This document shows positions 37,257-56,515 of a stretch of DNA of 64,000 bases, piece after piece; position 1 is the stretch's first letter; every line of letters begins with the position of its first letter. The translations under genes and the position numbers were made by a program. Source of the stretch: Diadophis punctatus similis (lineage: Eukaryota; Chordata; Lepidosauria; Squamata; Dipsadidae); assembly GCA_023053685.1 (NCBI GenBank), contig JALIGW010000029.1, positions 1,096,501 through 1,160,500 on the forward strand, written 5' to 3'. Below the pieces are notes generated by a model. It was given only the letters and a program-made list of their open reading frames with translations, made no database searches and had not been told where the DNA came from.

Positions 37257-37489
37257 TAGTTCAGTGTGATGAATGGAGGTTTGCATCCATTTTATCTGTG
37301 AAAGGCACAGTTCAATCACTTTTCCTGACCAAAAATGTGCATTGGAGTAGACCTCTTGACTCTCACAAGCTGTTTGACTAGCCCTTGATCCTTATACCTG
37401 GTGCTGTCTCCTGTCCAGTGTTTTTAGTCCTCCAACAGTAGCACTTATTGGTAGCAACCCGGAAAGGGTGTGTAATACAATTGAGTGAG

Positions 37490-38034
37490 TCCAGAGGTAT
37501 TTCACGAGAAGAGTCCTCCACTCCTCTGCTCACAATAGAATACCTTATGCCACCAGGCTTGAAATTTTGGACCTGGACAACCTAGAACTACGCCGCCTAC
37601 GGTCTGACCTAAGCTTAGTACACAAAATTGTCTGCTACCACGTCCTACCCGTTAATGACTACTTCAGCTTCAACCGCAATAATACACGGGCAAACAATAG
37701 ATACAAACTCAAAGTAAACCGCTCCAAACTCGATTGCAGAACATATGACTTCAGTAACAGAGTGGTCAATGCCTGGAATGCACTACCTGACTCTGTTGTT
37801 ACATCCTCAAGCCCCCAAAACTTTAACCTAAAACTGTCTACCATGGACCTCTCACCCCATTCCTAAGAGGTCTGTAAGGGGGCGTGCATAAGTACACCAG
37901 CGTGCCTACCGTCCCTGTCCTACTGTGCCCATTATTCGTACTCATTTCTTATGCATATACTTTACCTGTTTATACTTATATGTTTATATGTTATGTTCAT
38001 ACTTATAATTGTTTTCTCATACATGCTTGACTAA
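37490..38034 (+). mobile_element. CR1/L3-like LINE 3' fragment seeding GATA repeats
   Basis: Encodes RLRSDLSLVHKIVCYHVLPV and NRVVNAWNALPDSVVTSSSP (reverse-transcriptase C-terminus), then a 3' UTR with GGGGGCGTGCATAAG and a tail GCTTGACTAAATAGATAG that passes directly into the GATA array. It is close to the copy at 6846. Confidence 0.8.
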
Positions 38035-39207
<1,173 letters not shown>

Positions 39208-39358
39208 ATGTGTCAGTCTGTCACTCCCCTTCTCTGTCTCTCAGCAAAAGGCAGGAATAGTTCAGCTGCTCCAGTCTCTCTGGGCTGGTCAATCTGATTA
39301 CACAGCACTGGGTTGCAATCAGCGCGGCCCCAATTCTCACAGGTACCTGGCAGCAGAC

Positions 39359-39366
39359 TATATAAG
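39359..39366 (+). promoter_or_regulatory. SPEGNB: Candidate SPEGNB promoter: TATA box overlapping a CArG-like motif
   Basis: TATATAAG is embedded in CTATATAAGG, which also fits the SRF CArG pattern with one relaxed position. An E-box CAGCTG is at 39263-39268. A plausible 5' UTR exon would start near 39390 and end at a GACG/gtaaga donor (39563/39564), then splice to the acceptor just before the ATG at 40092. Assignment is by position and motif only. Confidence 0.45.
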
Positions 39367-40091
39367 GGAGTGCCAAGATTCCCCTCTGAGCAGGGGGCAC
39401 ACTTGCCACCTCCCACCCCAGCCAAAGAAGGAGATGCCTGGACAGGAATGCAGCTGGGGGCATGAACAGACTTGAGATCTCCCCTCCAGAGATATAAATT
39501 TGAGTGGGATGAGAGGCTTGTGGCCTTTTCCATCCCAGCAGAGCTGCAGTGGTAGAATTGACGGTAAGAGATTCCAACTTTTCTTGCGGAAAAAGGACTT
39601 CTGCCCCAACTTAATGACCCTCCCCCAAACATTACCCTACTTGAGAACCTTCCTCTGCCGGGATGGAGCTCTGTCTTATCCATCTGCCTGGAAGTGTTTT
39701 CTTCCTTGCTTCAAAGGGAAACCTTTTCCCTCGTGAGGGCCAGGAGATGGATGGGACCTTTAGCAGCCTTGCCTCATGCAAACCTATGCTGAGTTTGTAG
39801 TATGAATGTCAAAAGGAAGCTCTCTAAACTGGAAGGTCACTTCAGTTTCGCCAGGTGGATGATGTTTTTTGAAGATTCTGGATGTGGGAGGGGAGCACCC
39901 ACTGAAATTTCTTGGCAGTCTATGGTGGGGTGGGATACATACTTGGAAATGTAATGTCCTCCCCCGACAGTCAGACGGATGTCAGTGGTGATGGAAGCAA
40001 AGAGAGGACTGGAGCTTGTACCATTTGGCAATGGGGGTTTTCTCTCCCATGTTAACCTGTCATTCCTCCTCCTCTTCCCTTCGCACTGCAG

Positions 40092-47309
<7,218 letters not shown>

Positions 47310-47809
47310 GCTCCCGTCTCCCCACGGTCTGACCCACCCACCCCAAAGAAACTCTCCTGTACCCAGCTTTCACAGCTGGGGAATGCAATTAAAAACGAAC
47401 AAACAAACTGGAGCAATAGGGATGTTTTGTTCTCCTGCAATACCCCAGAGCCCAGCTACTTCTCTCCCCGATGCTTTGGGTCTCTCACTTAACACAGGGC
47501 AGCTTCAATGAGGGTACAACTTTTCCCTGACTTGCTGGCAAGAATATCTCCCCCCCCCCACTCCTCTACTCTGCTCCAGGGCTCAATCCATTTCTTGGGC
47601 AGGCAGGACTATCAGCTTATCCATAGCTTTGCCATCAATATGTCATAAAGCAACGTTAACTGAAAAGCCATCTACCGGTAGGTGGGGGGCATGAAAGGGG
47701 CAGGGCAGAGACTACACACCAGGGGTCTTTCCCCAGTGCTGCCAAGGTAGTCAGCCATCCCAGAAGCCTCCAGATTCTTCTGGGCCCATTTTCTTGCTTG
47801 ACAAAACTA

Positions 47810-47815
47810 AATAAA
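47810..47815 (+). terminator. SPEGNB: SPEGNB polyadenylation signal
   Basis: AATAAA 501 bases after the stop codon, followed within about 20-40 bases by a GT/T-rich stretch (tgttttgtgagttttt). The intervening sequence is unique, so this is the likely 3' end of SPEGNB. Confidence 0.75.
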
Positions 47816-47958
47816 ACCAAATGACTCTATACTGTTTTGTGAGTTTTTATGATGATGATTTATCGCAGTCAGCCAGATATTATGGATTTTGCATTTTTGG
47901 CCGCCTACCGAGTCCTCATTATTATTATCATTAAACGTTTCCTCATAATTCCTCATAA

Positions 47959-48218
47959 GAGCCGAGGTGGCGCAGCAGGTAGAGTGCAGTACTGCAGGCT
48001 ACTTTAGCTGACTGATCATTTGAGTTCAGCTGTTCAAATCTTACCGGCTCAGGGTTGACTCAGCCTTCCATCCTTCCGAGGTAGGTAAAATGAGGACCCA
48101 GTTTGTTGGGGGCAATGTAAATATATACATTGCTTAATGGTGTAAACTGCTTAGATAGTGCTTGCACTATGAGGCGGTATATAAATATCACTAATAAATA
48201 ATAAATAATAATAAATAA
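47959..48218 (+). mobile_element. Sauria-type tRNA SINE
   Basis: GAGCCGAGGTGGCGCAGCAG head to GAGGCGGTATATAAATATCA with a (TAAA)n tail, just past the SPEGNB 3' end. Confidence 0.88.
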
Positions 48219-48317
48219 CTTTTGTCTCAGCCCCAGTCTACACCGCATGCAACTTAAAGTCATCGTTAGCTGTTCCAGTGCTGATGTAGTGTTTTCCCTC
48301 TTTTCCTGACATAACTT

Positions 48318-48572
48318 TTATTTATTTTATTTATTTATTAGTGAGACTTATATACCGCCTCATAGTGCAAGCACTCTCTAAGCGGTTTACACCAGTAAGC
48401 AATGTATATTTACATTGCCCCCAACAATCTGGGTCCTCATTTTACCTACCTCGGAAGGATGGAAGGCTGAGTCAACCCTGAGCCGGTGATATTTGAACCG
48501 CTTAACTGCTGATCAGAGTCAGCTAAAGTAGCTTGCAGTACTGCACTCTAACTGCTGCGCCACCTCGGCTCT
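48318..48572 (-). mobile_element. Sauria-type tRNA SINE, inverted relative to the previous one
   Basis: TTATATACCGCCTCATAGTG to CGCCACCTCGGCTC is the complement of the SINE at 47959. The two copies are about 100 bp apart in tail-to-tail orientation. Confidence 0.88.
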
Positions 48573-48573
48573 T

Positions 48574-50451
48574 TTGCCATGGATAACAAGTGGTATGCTT
48601 CCTCGGCCTTGTGGTTGGATCCACTCTGCTGCCAATAGCTGGGATTGGTATTCCATTTTGCACTGATCTATGAAATGTTTGACTTGGCTTTATGTAATGT
48701 ATCAATCCAGTGTGGTTTGAAAACCAGGATTCTGCGACTTAAGTGTATTGTAGGAGCCAGACAATTAGGATTAATATACTTTGCATAAATGCACCATGGT
48801 TGCCCGTGATTACTAGCTGAGATTTCAACTTGCATTGTGGATAAGCAACCTAAGCACATTCATCGGAACATTTTACAGTTCTTCCGAGTCCACATTCTGT
48901 GACTTTGTGCACTTTGTATATATTTGCTGGGGATGATGGGAGTTGCAGCCCTGGCATATCTAGGGCACAGGCTGTGGATTACAGCAGGTTCCTGAAGACC
49001 AAAAACATTTGGGACTTCTCAATGAAGAAGGCACCTGCTGGACGCCAAGCGTCTACCCTTTTTCTTGGCAATGTTGCCTCCTGCTGGTTATCAGAAACAT
49101 TGCAGGATCCCTTTTTCAGTCCGCTGCTCTGGAGATATAAATAACTCTTCCTGACCATATTGGGGATTGTTTCAGTCTCCAAATTTTCCTCGTCACCTTG
49201 TCTACGAGAGGACCCAAATGAGGGGAAGAGGAGCAGATGATCTCCGTTCCTTCCAAATCATGTTATGAGTGCTCCTTGACAAAGCTTGTCCTCAAACAGT
49301 ACATATTGAATTTATTTATTGAACAAATTGATATAAAATGTATATAAGACAAACTCATTAAAAATAATCATCCCATTCCATCCCCATGGCAGTAACAATT
49401 CAATCAAATCAGCTATCTGATCATCTCCACCAGTGGTTTCCAGGCCCACTGACAAAACCATGTTTTTAGGGCTTTTTGGAAAAGCAGAAGGGTGGGGGCC
49501 AACCATATCTTGGGGGGGGGGGAGAATGATGTTCCATAATGAAGGGGTCATCAACAAGAAGCCTCTTTTTTATGGTCCCATCAAATGACAATCCCTATTC
49601 TATGGGATCCATGATATGCCCTGCCTATATACAGTAGATGCAATAGGGAAGAGGCGGGTCGGTCCTTCAAATAACCTGGCCCCAAGCCATGTAGAGTTTT
49701 AAAGGTGATAAACAGGATCTTGAATTGCACCCGGAAGCAGATTTCCTGACAGATAGTTTCTTAATGCTGTTAATTCAAAGACACCGCAAAGCTACTAGTT
49801 TCCTGTGGACAGCACAAAACCAAGAAGAACATACAGTTAACAGTGGAGAACCCTCCCCCACCCATCTCAAAAAATTCTGATTTTGCAGTGATAATTGCAT
49901 AATAAAAGCCTCATCTGAAAACACTTAGCAACTCTCTCTTAAGTCACAAAGCTTTATAGGACTCTTAGCAGAAGGGGATTTAATGTTCATGACACACTTT
50001 AGATTGTGTTACCATCCAATGCATGATCTATTACAGATAAGCCCTGCCAAGTCTTGAAGAGAAATCAGTTGGGGAAAAGACTAAATATGTGTCTTAAAAG
50101 ACGGCTCTAGCTTCAGCACCTTGAATTCATTTCTGACATTTCAGGATAGGCAAAATGGCACATTTGTTCCTTGTCTTCTTGCAAGTTTTTCCTTCATGAT
50201 TCTTGACATCACTTGATCTGTCTTGCAGGACACCCTAGATACCTTACAATATCCATTAAACACTATTTTCTGGATGTGAAATCTTACAAACAGTTCATGA
50301 AATACTGTAGTAGGAAACCCACTGAAACCGGAATATATCATCACCATTCCAAGCCCTTAAAGACTGGGAGAAATTAGGGATGAAGTGAGGTAGCCCAAGA
50401 ACAATAGAGAACTGAAAAAGTCCTTCAAATGCTGATGGTCAGATTATGGGG

Positions 50452-50518
<67 letters not shown>

Positions 50519-51009
50519 TTTGGCAACAAACACCCTAGAAAAAGGACACAGCAGACTCTGGAACTGCTGCAGGCCTGGCTTCTTTTCCCCAATCTCACAT
50601 ATGGCAATCAGCTCTCTACAGTACTAAACATGGGAAGGAAAAACACCTTTCACGTGCTTGGAAACGATTGTGTTTCTAATGACTTTGGAAAGCTGAAAAA
50701 TCAATCCAGGGAAAGTAATTCTTCATTGTGCTCCCCCGTTCAGCAATAGAAATCAGGATCATTAGGAGTCTGGCTTTGGGCCCATTATTCTCTTTCAGCC
50801 CAATTCACCTCATAGGGTTGTTGTTGTTGTGGGGGAAATAGGAGGAGGAAGGAGCGCTAGATAAGTTTGTGGCTTTGAGTTTTTAATAGAAATAATAAAG
50901 GCGTGATATAAAGGAAATAAATAAATCTGCCCGAACCCGAGAGTGTCATATCTGATCCATGTCAACCGATAAGTCCTCCTGAACAGGAATCTACTACAGC
51001 AGGTGCATC
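48574..51009. other. SPEGNB-GMPPA intergenic DNA
   Basis: Mostly unrecognised. About 49310-49760 resembles a diverged minus-strand LINE (CCAAGCCATGTAGAGTTTTA, TTGAATTGCACCCGGAAGC). A (GT)n run of about 30 units is at 50452-50513. No gene was seen. Confidence 0.5.
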
Positions 51010-51017
51010 ATCTACCC

Positions 51018-51039
51018 CAGAGGTGGGATCCTACCTCTG
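51018..51039. mobile_element. 22-bp hAT remnant made of the two termini
   Basis: CAGAGGTGGG at the left and CTACCTCTG at the right with no interior, flanked by perfect 8-bp copies of ATCTACCC (51010-51017, 51040-51047). The ends match the hAT family seen at 9821, 29365 and 31666. Confidence 0.8.
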
Positions 51040-51239
51040 ATCTACCCTATCTTGGCTGAGCCCAAACATTTTAAGTAGGGTCATTCCTGATACATGTTTG
51101 GAATGGTGGAATCACCAACAAGCCCCAAATCTATAGGCTAGATTAGAAGTCAGAAACAGGCAAAACCTAGTTAGTCCTGTGTTATTGTTTCTTGAGTCTC
51201 CAGGAGTCGAGGCCAAAGGAAATTAAAGCCGAAAACGGC

Positions 51240-51622
51240 TAGCCCGGTGCCCGCGCTGCATTTTGGGCCATCTGGAGTTGTGGCTGGGGCTTCGGGCGGA
51301 ATCGCGCCGCGGGCCCGGAACTTCGCGGGGACGTGAATGCAAAGGCGGGGTTCGGCAACGAGCGGGAAAAGATGTGGATGCTTTGAGCTTTCCGGGCATT
51401 TCCCCGCAGCACTTCTCCTTCCTGCGGCTTTAAGGCTGCAAATCCTCTTAGATCCACGAAGAGGTAGAACCGGTGACGTGGCATTCTGACGTGCTCGGAA
51501 GCAGAAGGCCGTGTTCCAGCGGAGAGGAGATCTCGCCTCGGGGGCTCTTTCGTGCCCTAAGGATAGTGGCCAGGAGCCCTGCTGACACCGTCTTCCCCAC
51601 CGCCCGGACCCCTAAGTGGACC
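51240..51622 (+). promoter_or_regulatory. GMPPA: GMPPA GC/CpG-rich promoter and 5' leader
   Basis: The segment directly upstream of the GMPPA ATG is rich in CpG (for example cgcgccgcgggcccgg near 51302), unlike the surrounding AT-rich DNA, and has no TATA box, as in housekeeping promoters. The reading frame is open from 51452 into the GMPPA ATG but contains no upstream in-frame ATG. No acceptor was identified, so the leader may be unspliced here. Confidence 0.65.
51474..51494 (+). promoter_or_regulatory. GMPPA: Two TGACGTG elements in the GMPPA leader (UPR/CRE-like)
   Basis: TGACGTGG at 51474-51481 and TGACGTGC at 51487-51494, spaced 13 bases start to start. TGACGTGG is the core of the XBP1/ATF6 unfolded-protein-response element and also resembles ATF/CREB sites. 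Function is inferred from sequence only. Confidence 0.45.
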
Positions 51623-51662
51623 ATGCTGAAAGCCGTGATCCTAATCGGGGGTCCCCAGAAAG
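51623..51662 (+). CDS. GMPPA: GMPPA coding exon 1
   Basis: ATG at 51623 encodes [13 protein letters not shown] and one base of the next Gly codon, followed by the donor gtgagc. These residues are the first beta strand and start of the nucleotide-binding loop. Confidence 0.95.
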
Positions 51663-54600
51663 GTGAGCTGATACCCCATGACACCTCCCGGAAGCTGATG
51701 TCCATTCGGGCTGGAGGCGGCAGGGCAGCCCCTTTGCCGAAAGAAAAGCCAGCCCACGATTTGCTGGGGGGGAGGGGGAAACCCACCGAAAAAAAAAAAA
51801 GAAAGACAGAAAAAGAAAAGAAAAGAAAAGAAAAGGCGAGCCTACGAAGTGCGGGTTTGACGTGTTCCTTTAGCCAACAGCTTTTACATGTAAGAGTATA
51901 TTTAACTATTAGCTGATTTCCTCACATACACACACCCCACTCCCGGTACCTACTAACCCCTGTTTTTCCTCCTGTCCAGAGCAGCCGGGTCTCTTCTTCG
52001 GAAGGACCCTCCCTTCAAATGGCTATGCTGGCTGGAGAATTCTGGGAGTTGAAGTCCACAAGCCTTAAAGTTGCCAAGTTTGGGGACCCCCTGCTGTAAT
52101 GAACCCTATGACAACCATTCTTGACAAATATATCTTTTCTTTTATGTACACTGAGAGCATATGCACCAAAGACAAATTCCTTGTGTGTCCAATCACACTT
52201 GGCCAATAAAGAATTCTATTCTATTCTATTCTATTCTATTCTATTCTATTCTATTCTATTCTATTCTATTCTATTCTATTCTATTCTAATGTCTCTCCCA
52301 AACCTTCTCTGTGCCGGGCTAAACGTCCCCATCTTCTTCAACCCTTCTTCACAGTTGTGGCTGGATAGGCTCCCCTTGGTTAATGGGCTCCCTAAAAGGC
52401 TGGACGATCTGTGGAGTGCAGAATTGATTTCCACAACCCTGTCTATGCTTCTTTAAGGGCTGCCTAAAAGATGCCCTTTTTTTGGACACCTTTCCCCCCC
52501 CCCCCCCTATAACACTTTGTAATCCATTTTGTGCTTCACTGTCTGTTCCCTGCTTCTGGCAGAAGATTGCCAGACCAAAAGGAGGGGCAAATTCTGGTGA
52601 TTCTGGTTGGCTCCTGATTCTGGAATTGTCTTGCTTTTTCAGGGACCCGCTTCCGGCCCTTGTCCTTTGAAGTGCCCAAACCCTTGTTCCCAGTGGCAGG
52701 GGTACCCATGATACAGCATCACATCGAGGCATGCACCAAGGTAAGGGGGTTATTCAGATTAAACTTTGGAAGGGCAGGGCGGCACCTGTTGCCTTACCTT
52801 AAATCATAGTCAGGTAATGAAGCAAGCAAGAAAATGAAGTCAGCTATGCCTAATGCTTTTCCTGGCATTTCTAACAGGTGCCCAACATGAAGGAGATCCT
52901 TCTGATTGGCTTCTATCAACCCAATGAGGCACTCAACCACTTCCTGGTGTCTGCCCAGCAAGAGTTCAAAATCCCTATCAGGTGGGTGGCCAGTGGCTAT
53001 TGTCAGGAAAAATGTAAAATCAGGCCCAATGGTATTTGTTTGTTTGTTTGTTTGTTTGTGAGATTTATATACCGCCTCACAGTGCAAGCACTCTCTAAGC
53101 GGTTTACACCAGTAAGCAATGTATATTTATATTGCCCCCAACAATCTGAGTCCTCATTTTACCCACCTTGGAAGGATGGAAGGCTGAGTCAATCTTGAGC
53201 CGGTGAGATTTGAACCACTGACCTGCGGATCACAGTCAGCTAAAGTGGCCTGCAGTACTGCCTCTAACCGCTGCGCCACCTTGGCTCACTAGTATCTGTC
53301 ACTCAGGCACTCCTTCTGAATAGTCTGGGCTTAAAAAAAGCCCTGTTGCCAAAAATGTTCCCAACAATCTCTCCAAAATGTTGGAAATGCAAAAAGGAGA
53401 GAGGAACATATTACCACCAATGGTGGACTTGCCCTAAAGCTAGAAATTTCTGGAACAAAATTAGAGCCTGGTTGGGAGAAATATTACAGAAAGAAATTGC
53501 ATTAAAGCCTGAATTGTTTTTATTGGGGATATTGCGCACGAGATACTCAAAAGAAGAAAGATACCTAATTTTACACATAGCCACAGCAGCTAGACTATCA
53601 TACGCCCAGAATTGGAAATTAGAACACGTGCCCACTGCTTCGATGGTCATCAGAAAAATACTTGATTGCGCAGAAATGTGCAAACTAACAATGCAGATTC
53701 ATGGAAAAGACGACATGGATTTCTACGAAATATGGAATAAAGTATATAATTGGATTAAACAAAACCCAAAATTAAAAATTTGGCAGATGAATTGAGATAT
53801 ATTTATAAATGCTTTCTTTACAAGCTGTAATTAAATCAATTTACGGATGATAATCACCGATAATTACGACATGGAATGTACTTAAAATGTATATATAGAT
53901 TTTGATACGAAACAAACACCTTAATAACGCTGTTAAAGCATTGGACTATTTCTTGTTGTTGTTTGTTAATATGTGTACTTGTTTGTGTTTTGTGTGCTTT
54001 GTGTGTTTGTGTGTTTTGTTTGTGTCTTTTTTCTTATTGTAAAAATTTAATAAAGACTATTTTTTTTTAAAAAAAAGCCCTGTTGCATTGGCCAATACAT
54101 TGGAACATTGTTAACAACTTTGCAAACATCAGAGCTGTAATTTAATCTTTCTTCTCTTAGGGCCTTCCAGATATGCTAGGCCAGATCTCCTGTCACTCCC
54201 AAGAGCTGAATTCTGTTTTACCTGTTGATTCCAAATTTTCCATTCCTTTGGCCTGCATCTATGCGTAATTTTTCCTAAGGACTGAGGACTGTGCCTCATG
54301 TTGGATGAAGTTAGATGTAATACTTGAAAGGTTATCCTGAAATAAAAAGTAGTCAGTCTATAAACTTCCATTATTAGACAGTCTATAACAGTGATGGCTA
54401 ACCTTTTCGTAGCTGCAGGCTGAAAGTGTGGACCCCCGCATGTACCCTGCCCTCGTGCATGCACGCGCAACCCCATGCATCAGTAGTGGGTTCTAAATCC
54501 CGTCGCTACTGGTTCGTGTGTGTGCGCGACGCTTCTGCGCATGTGCAGAAGTATCCCGGGTGGGTGGACAGAGCCTCCCGCTGCCACCGCTACCAGTTTG

Positions 54601-56152
54601 CCGAATCGGGCTGAACCGGGAGCAACCTACCGCTGCCATGCATGCACGCGACCCCCCGAGCGAGCCATGAACCCCCCCATGCATGCACACATGACCCCAC
54701 ACACTCCCCCCACATGCGCGCCACCTACCGCGCATGCGCAACAGAGACCCCCCCCAAAACCAGCTAACCAGCGGGAGGTGCACATGCATGCGTGGTGGAG
54801 CTGAGCTGGGCGACGGCTCATGTGCCCGCAGAGAGGGCTCTCTGTGCCACCTGTGGCATGCGTGCCATAGGTTCGCCATCACTGGTCTATAAATTTCCAC
54901 TATTTGGAAGTCGGAGGCTCCAAAGGCGTCTAATAAGGCGAATTTTTAATTTCTATAGGTATCTCCAGGAATATGCAGCACTTGGCACAGGTGGGGGTAT
55001 CTACCACTTCCGTGACCAAATCCTTTCAGGTAACCCTGCAGCCTTCTTTGTGCTCAATGCTGATGTCTGCTCTGAATTTCCTCTCGAAGAGATGCTTGCC
55101 TTCCACCGACAGCGTGGCAGTTCCGACAGCTTCCTCATGCTGGGCACAACGGTAGGAGACAGTCCTGCCTTCCCAAATTGGGTCAGTCATGAAGGAGTGG
55201 TTGGGAAACAGAGGGTCAGTTAGCTGGGGAGTCCTGGGACACCAGGCAGGAGAGCCTGGCCCCTTCTTAAGATCCTCTTTCGAAGCTTCAAGTGTTTCTG
55301 TCCCCTCAGTGCATCCGTGCCAATCTTGTTTTCTGCAGGCCAATAGGAAGCAGTCTCTGAACTATGGCTGTATTGTGGCAAATGCTGACACACACGAGGT
55401 ATGAAGGTATGAAGCCAGGCAGAAGGGGGCGGGGTCTGGGAAGGAGGCAGGACCCACTAGTGAGCCGAAAAGAGAAGGCCTTTCTGTGAGTCCTGCCTTC
55501 TGCATGCTAGATCCCAGGTTTCCCCTTGGGAATCTTTTTTTCAGCACCGTGTACAACATTGGCAAGGCTCTTGTCACTTCCACCTACGTCCCCCTTTTCT
55601 TTTCCAGGTCTTGCACTACGTGGAGAAGCCCAGCACTTTTGTAAGCGAGCTCATTAACTGTGGCATCTACCTATTTACCCCAGCCATCTTTCATCACATT
55701 GGGGAAGTCTTCCGACGTAACCAGCAGGAGTTGCTTTTGTGAGTGTCTTTCCCAGCGTTGTGTTTGGGTCCTTCCTGCTCTGGATAGTGGCAGGTCACTC
55801 ATCTACCATCTCTCTTTTTCTTTCTGTTCATCTCCTCCTCCTGCCAACCTTTTGCCCTCACGCAGGTATTCGTACCTTGGGTAAGTCTCCATCTCTCCCT
55901 TTCACCCTGCTGCATGTGCCTTTTTCAACAGCCATTGATGTTCTTTTTTCCCCCTCCATAGAAGGAAACGTTAAACTACCGATAGATAAACGTTAAACTA
56001 GATAGAGATCTAGTTTTTTAAGTTTCCCAATTGCTGGAGGAAGTTGTGCTGCTTCCATATTCATTCTTCCTGCGGCTTGAGAGCTTCATTTCCTGGTTGG
56101 ATATGTGCGCTCTCTCTGTCTCTCTCTCTGTGTCTGTCTCTCTCTGTCTCTG

Positions 56153-56191
<39 letters not shown>

Positions 56192-56203
56192 TCTCTCTCT
56201 CTG

Positions 56204-56247
<44 letters not shown>

Positions 56248-56347
56248 GTCTCTCTCTCTCTTTGTCTCTCTGTCTCCCTCTCTCTCTCTCTCTCTCTTTG
56301 TCTCTCTGTCTCCCTCTCTCTCTCTCTCTCTTTGTCTCTCTGTCTCC

Positions 56348-56385
<38 letters not shown>

Positions 56386-56420
56386 TCTCTCTGTCTCTCT
56401 CTCTCTTTGTCTCTCTGTCT

Positions 56421-56466
<46 letters not shown>

Positions 56467-56472
56467 CTCTCT

Positions 56473-56515
<43 letters not shown>

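Noticed and set aside
36750..37319. Minus-strand frame of 189 codons
   Set aside because: It covers a possible inverted-repeat element and AT-rich DNA, with no recognisable domain or splice support.
53346..53795. Frame of 149 codons with a CWKCKKE motif in a GMPPA intron
   Set aside because: It is the C-terminal end of L1 ORF2 in a truncated LINE with target duplications, not a host gene.
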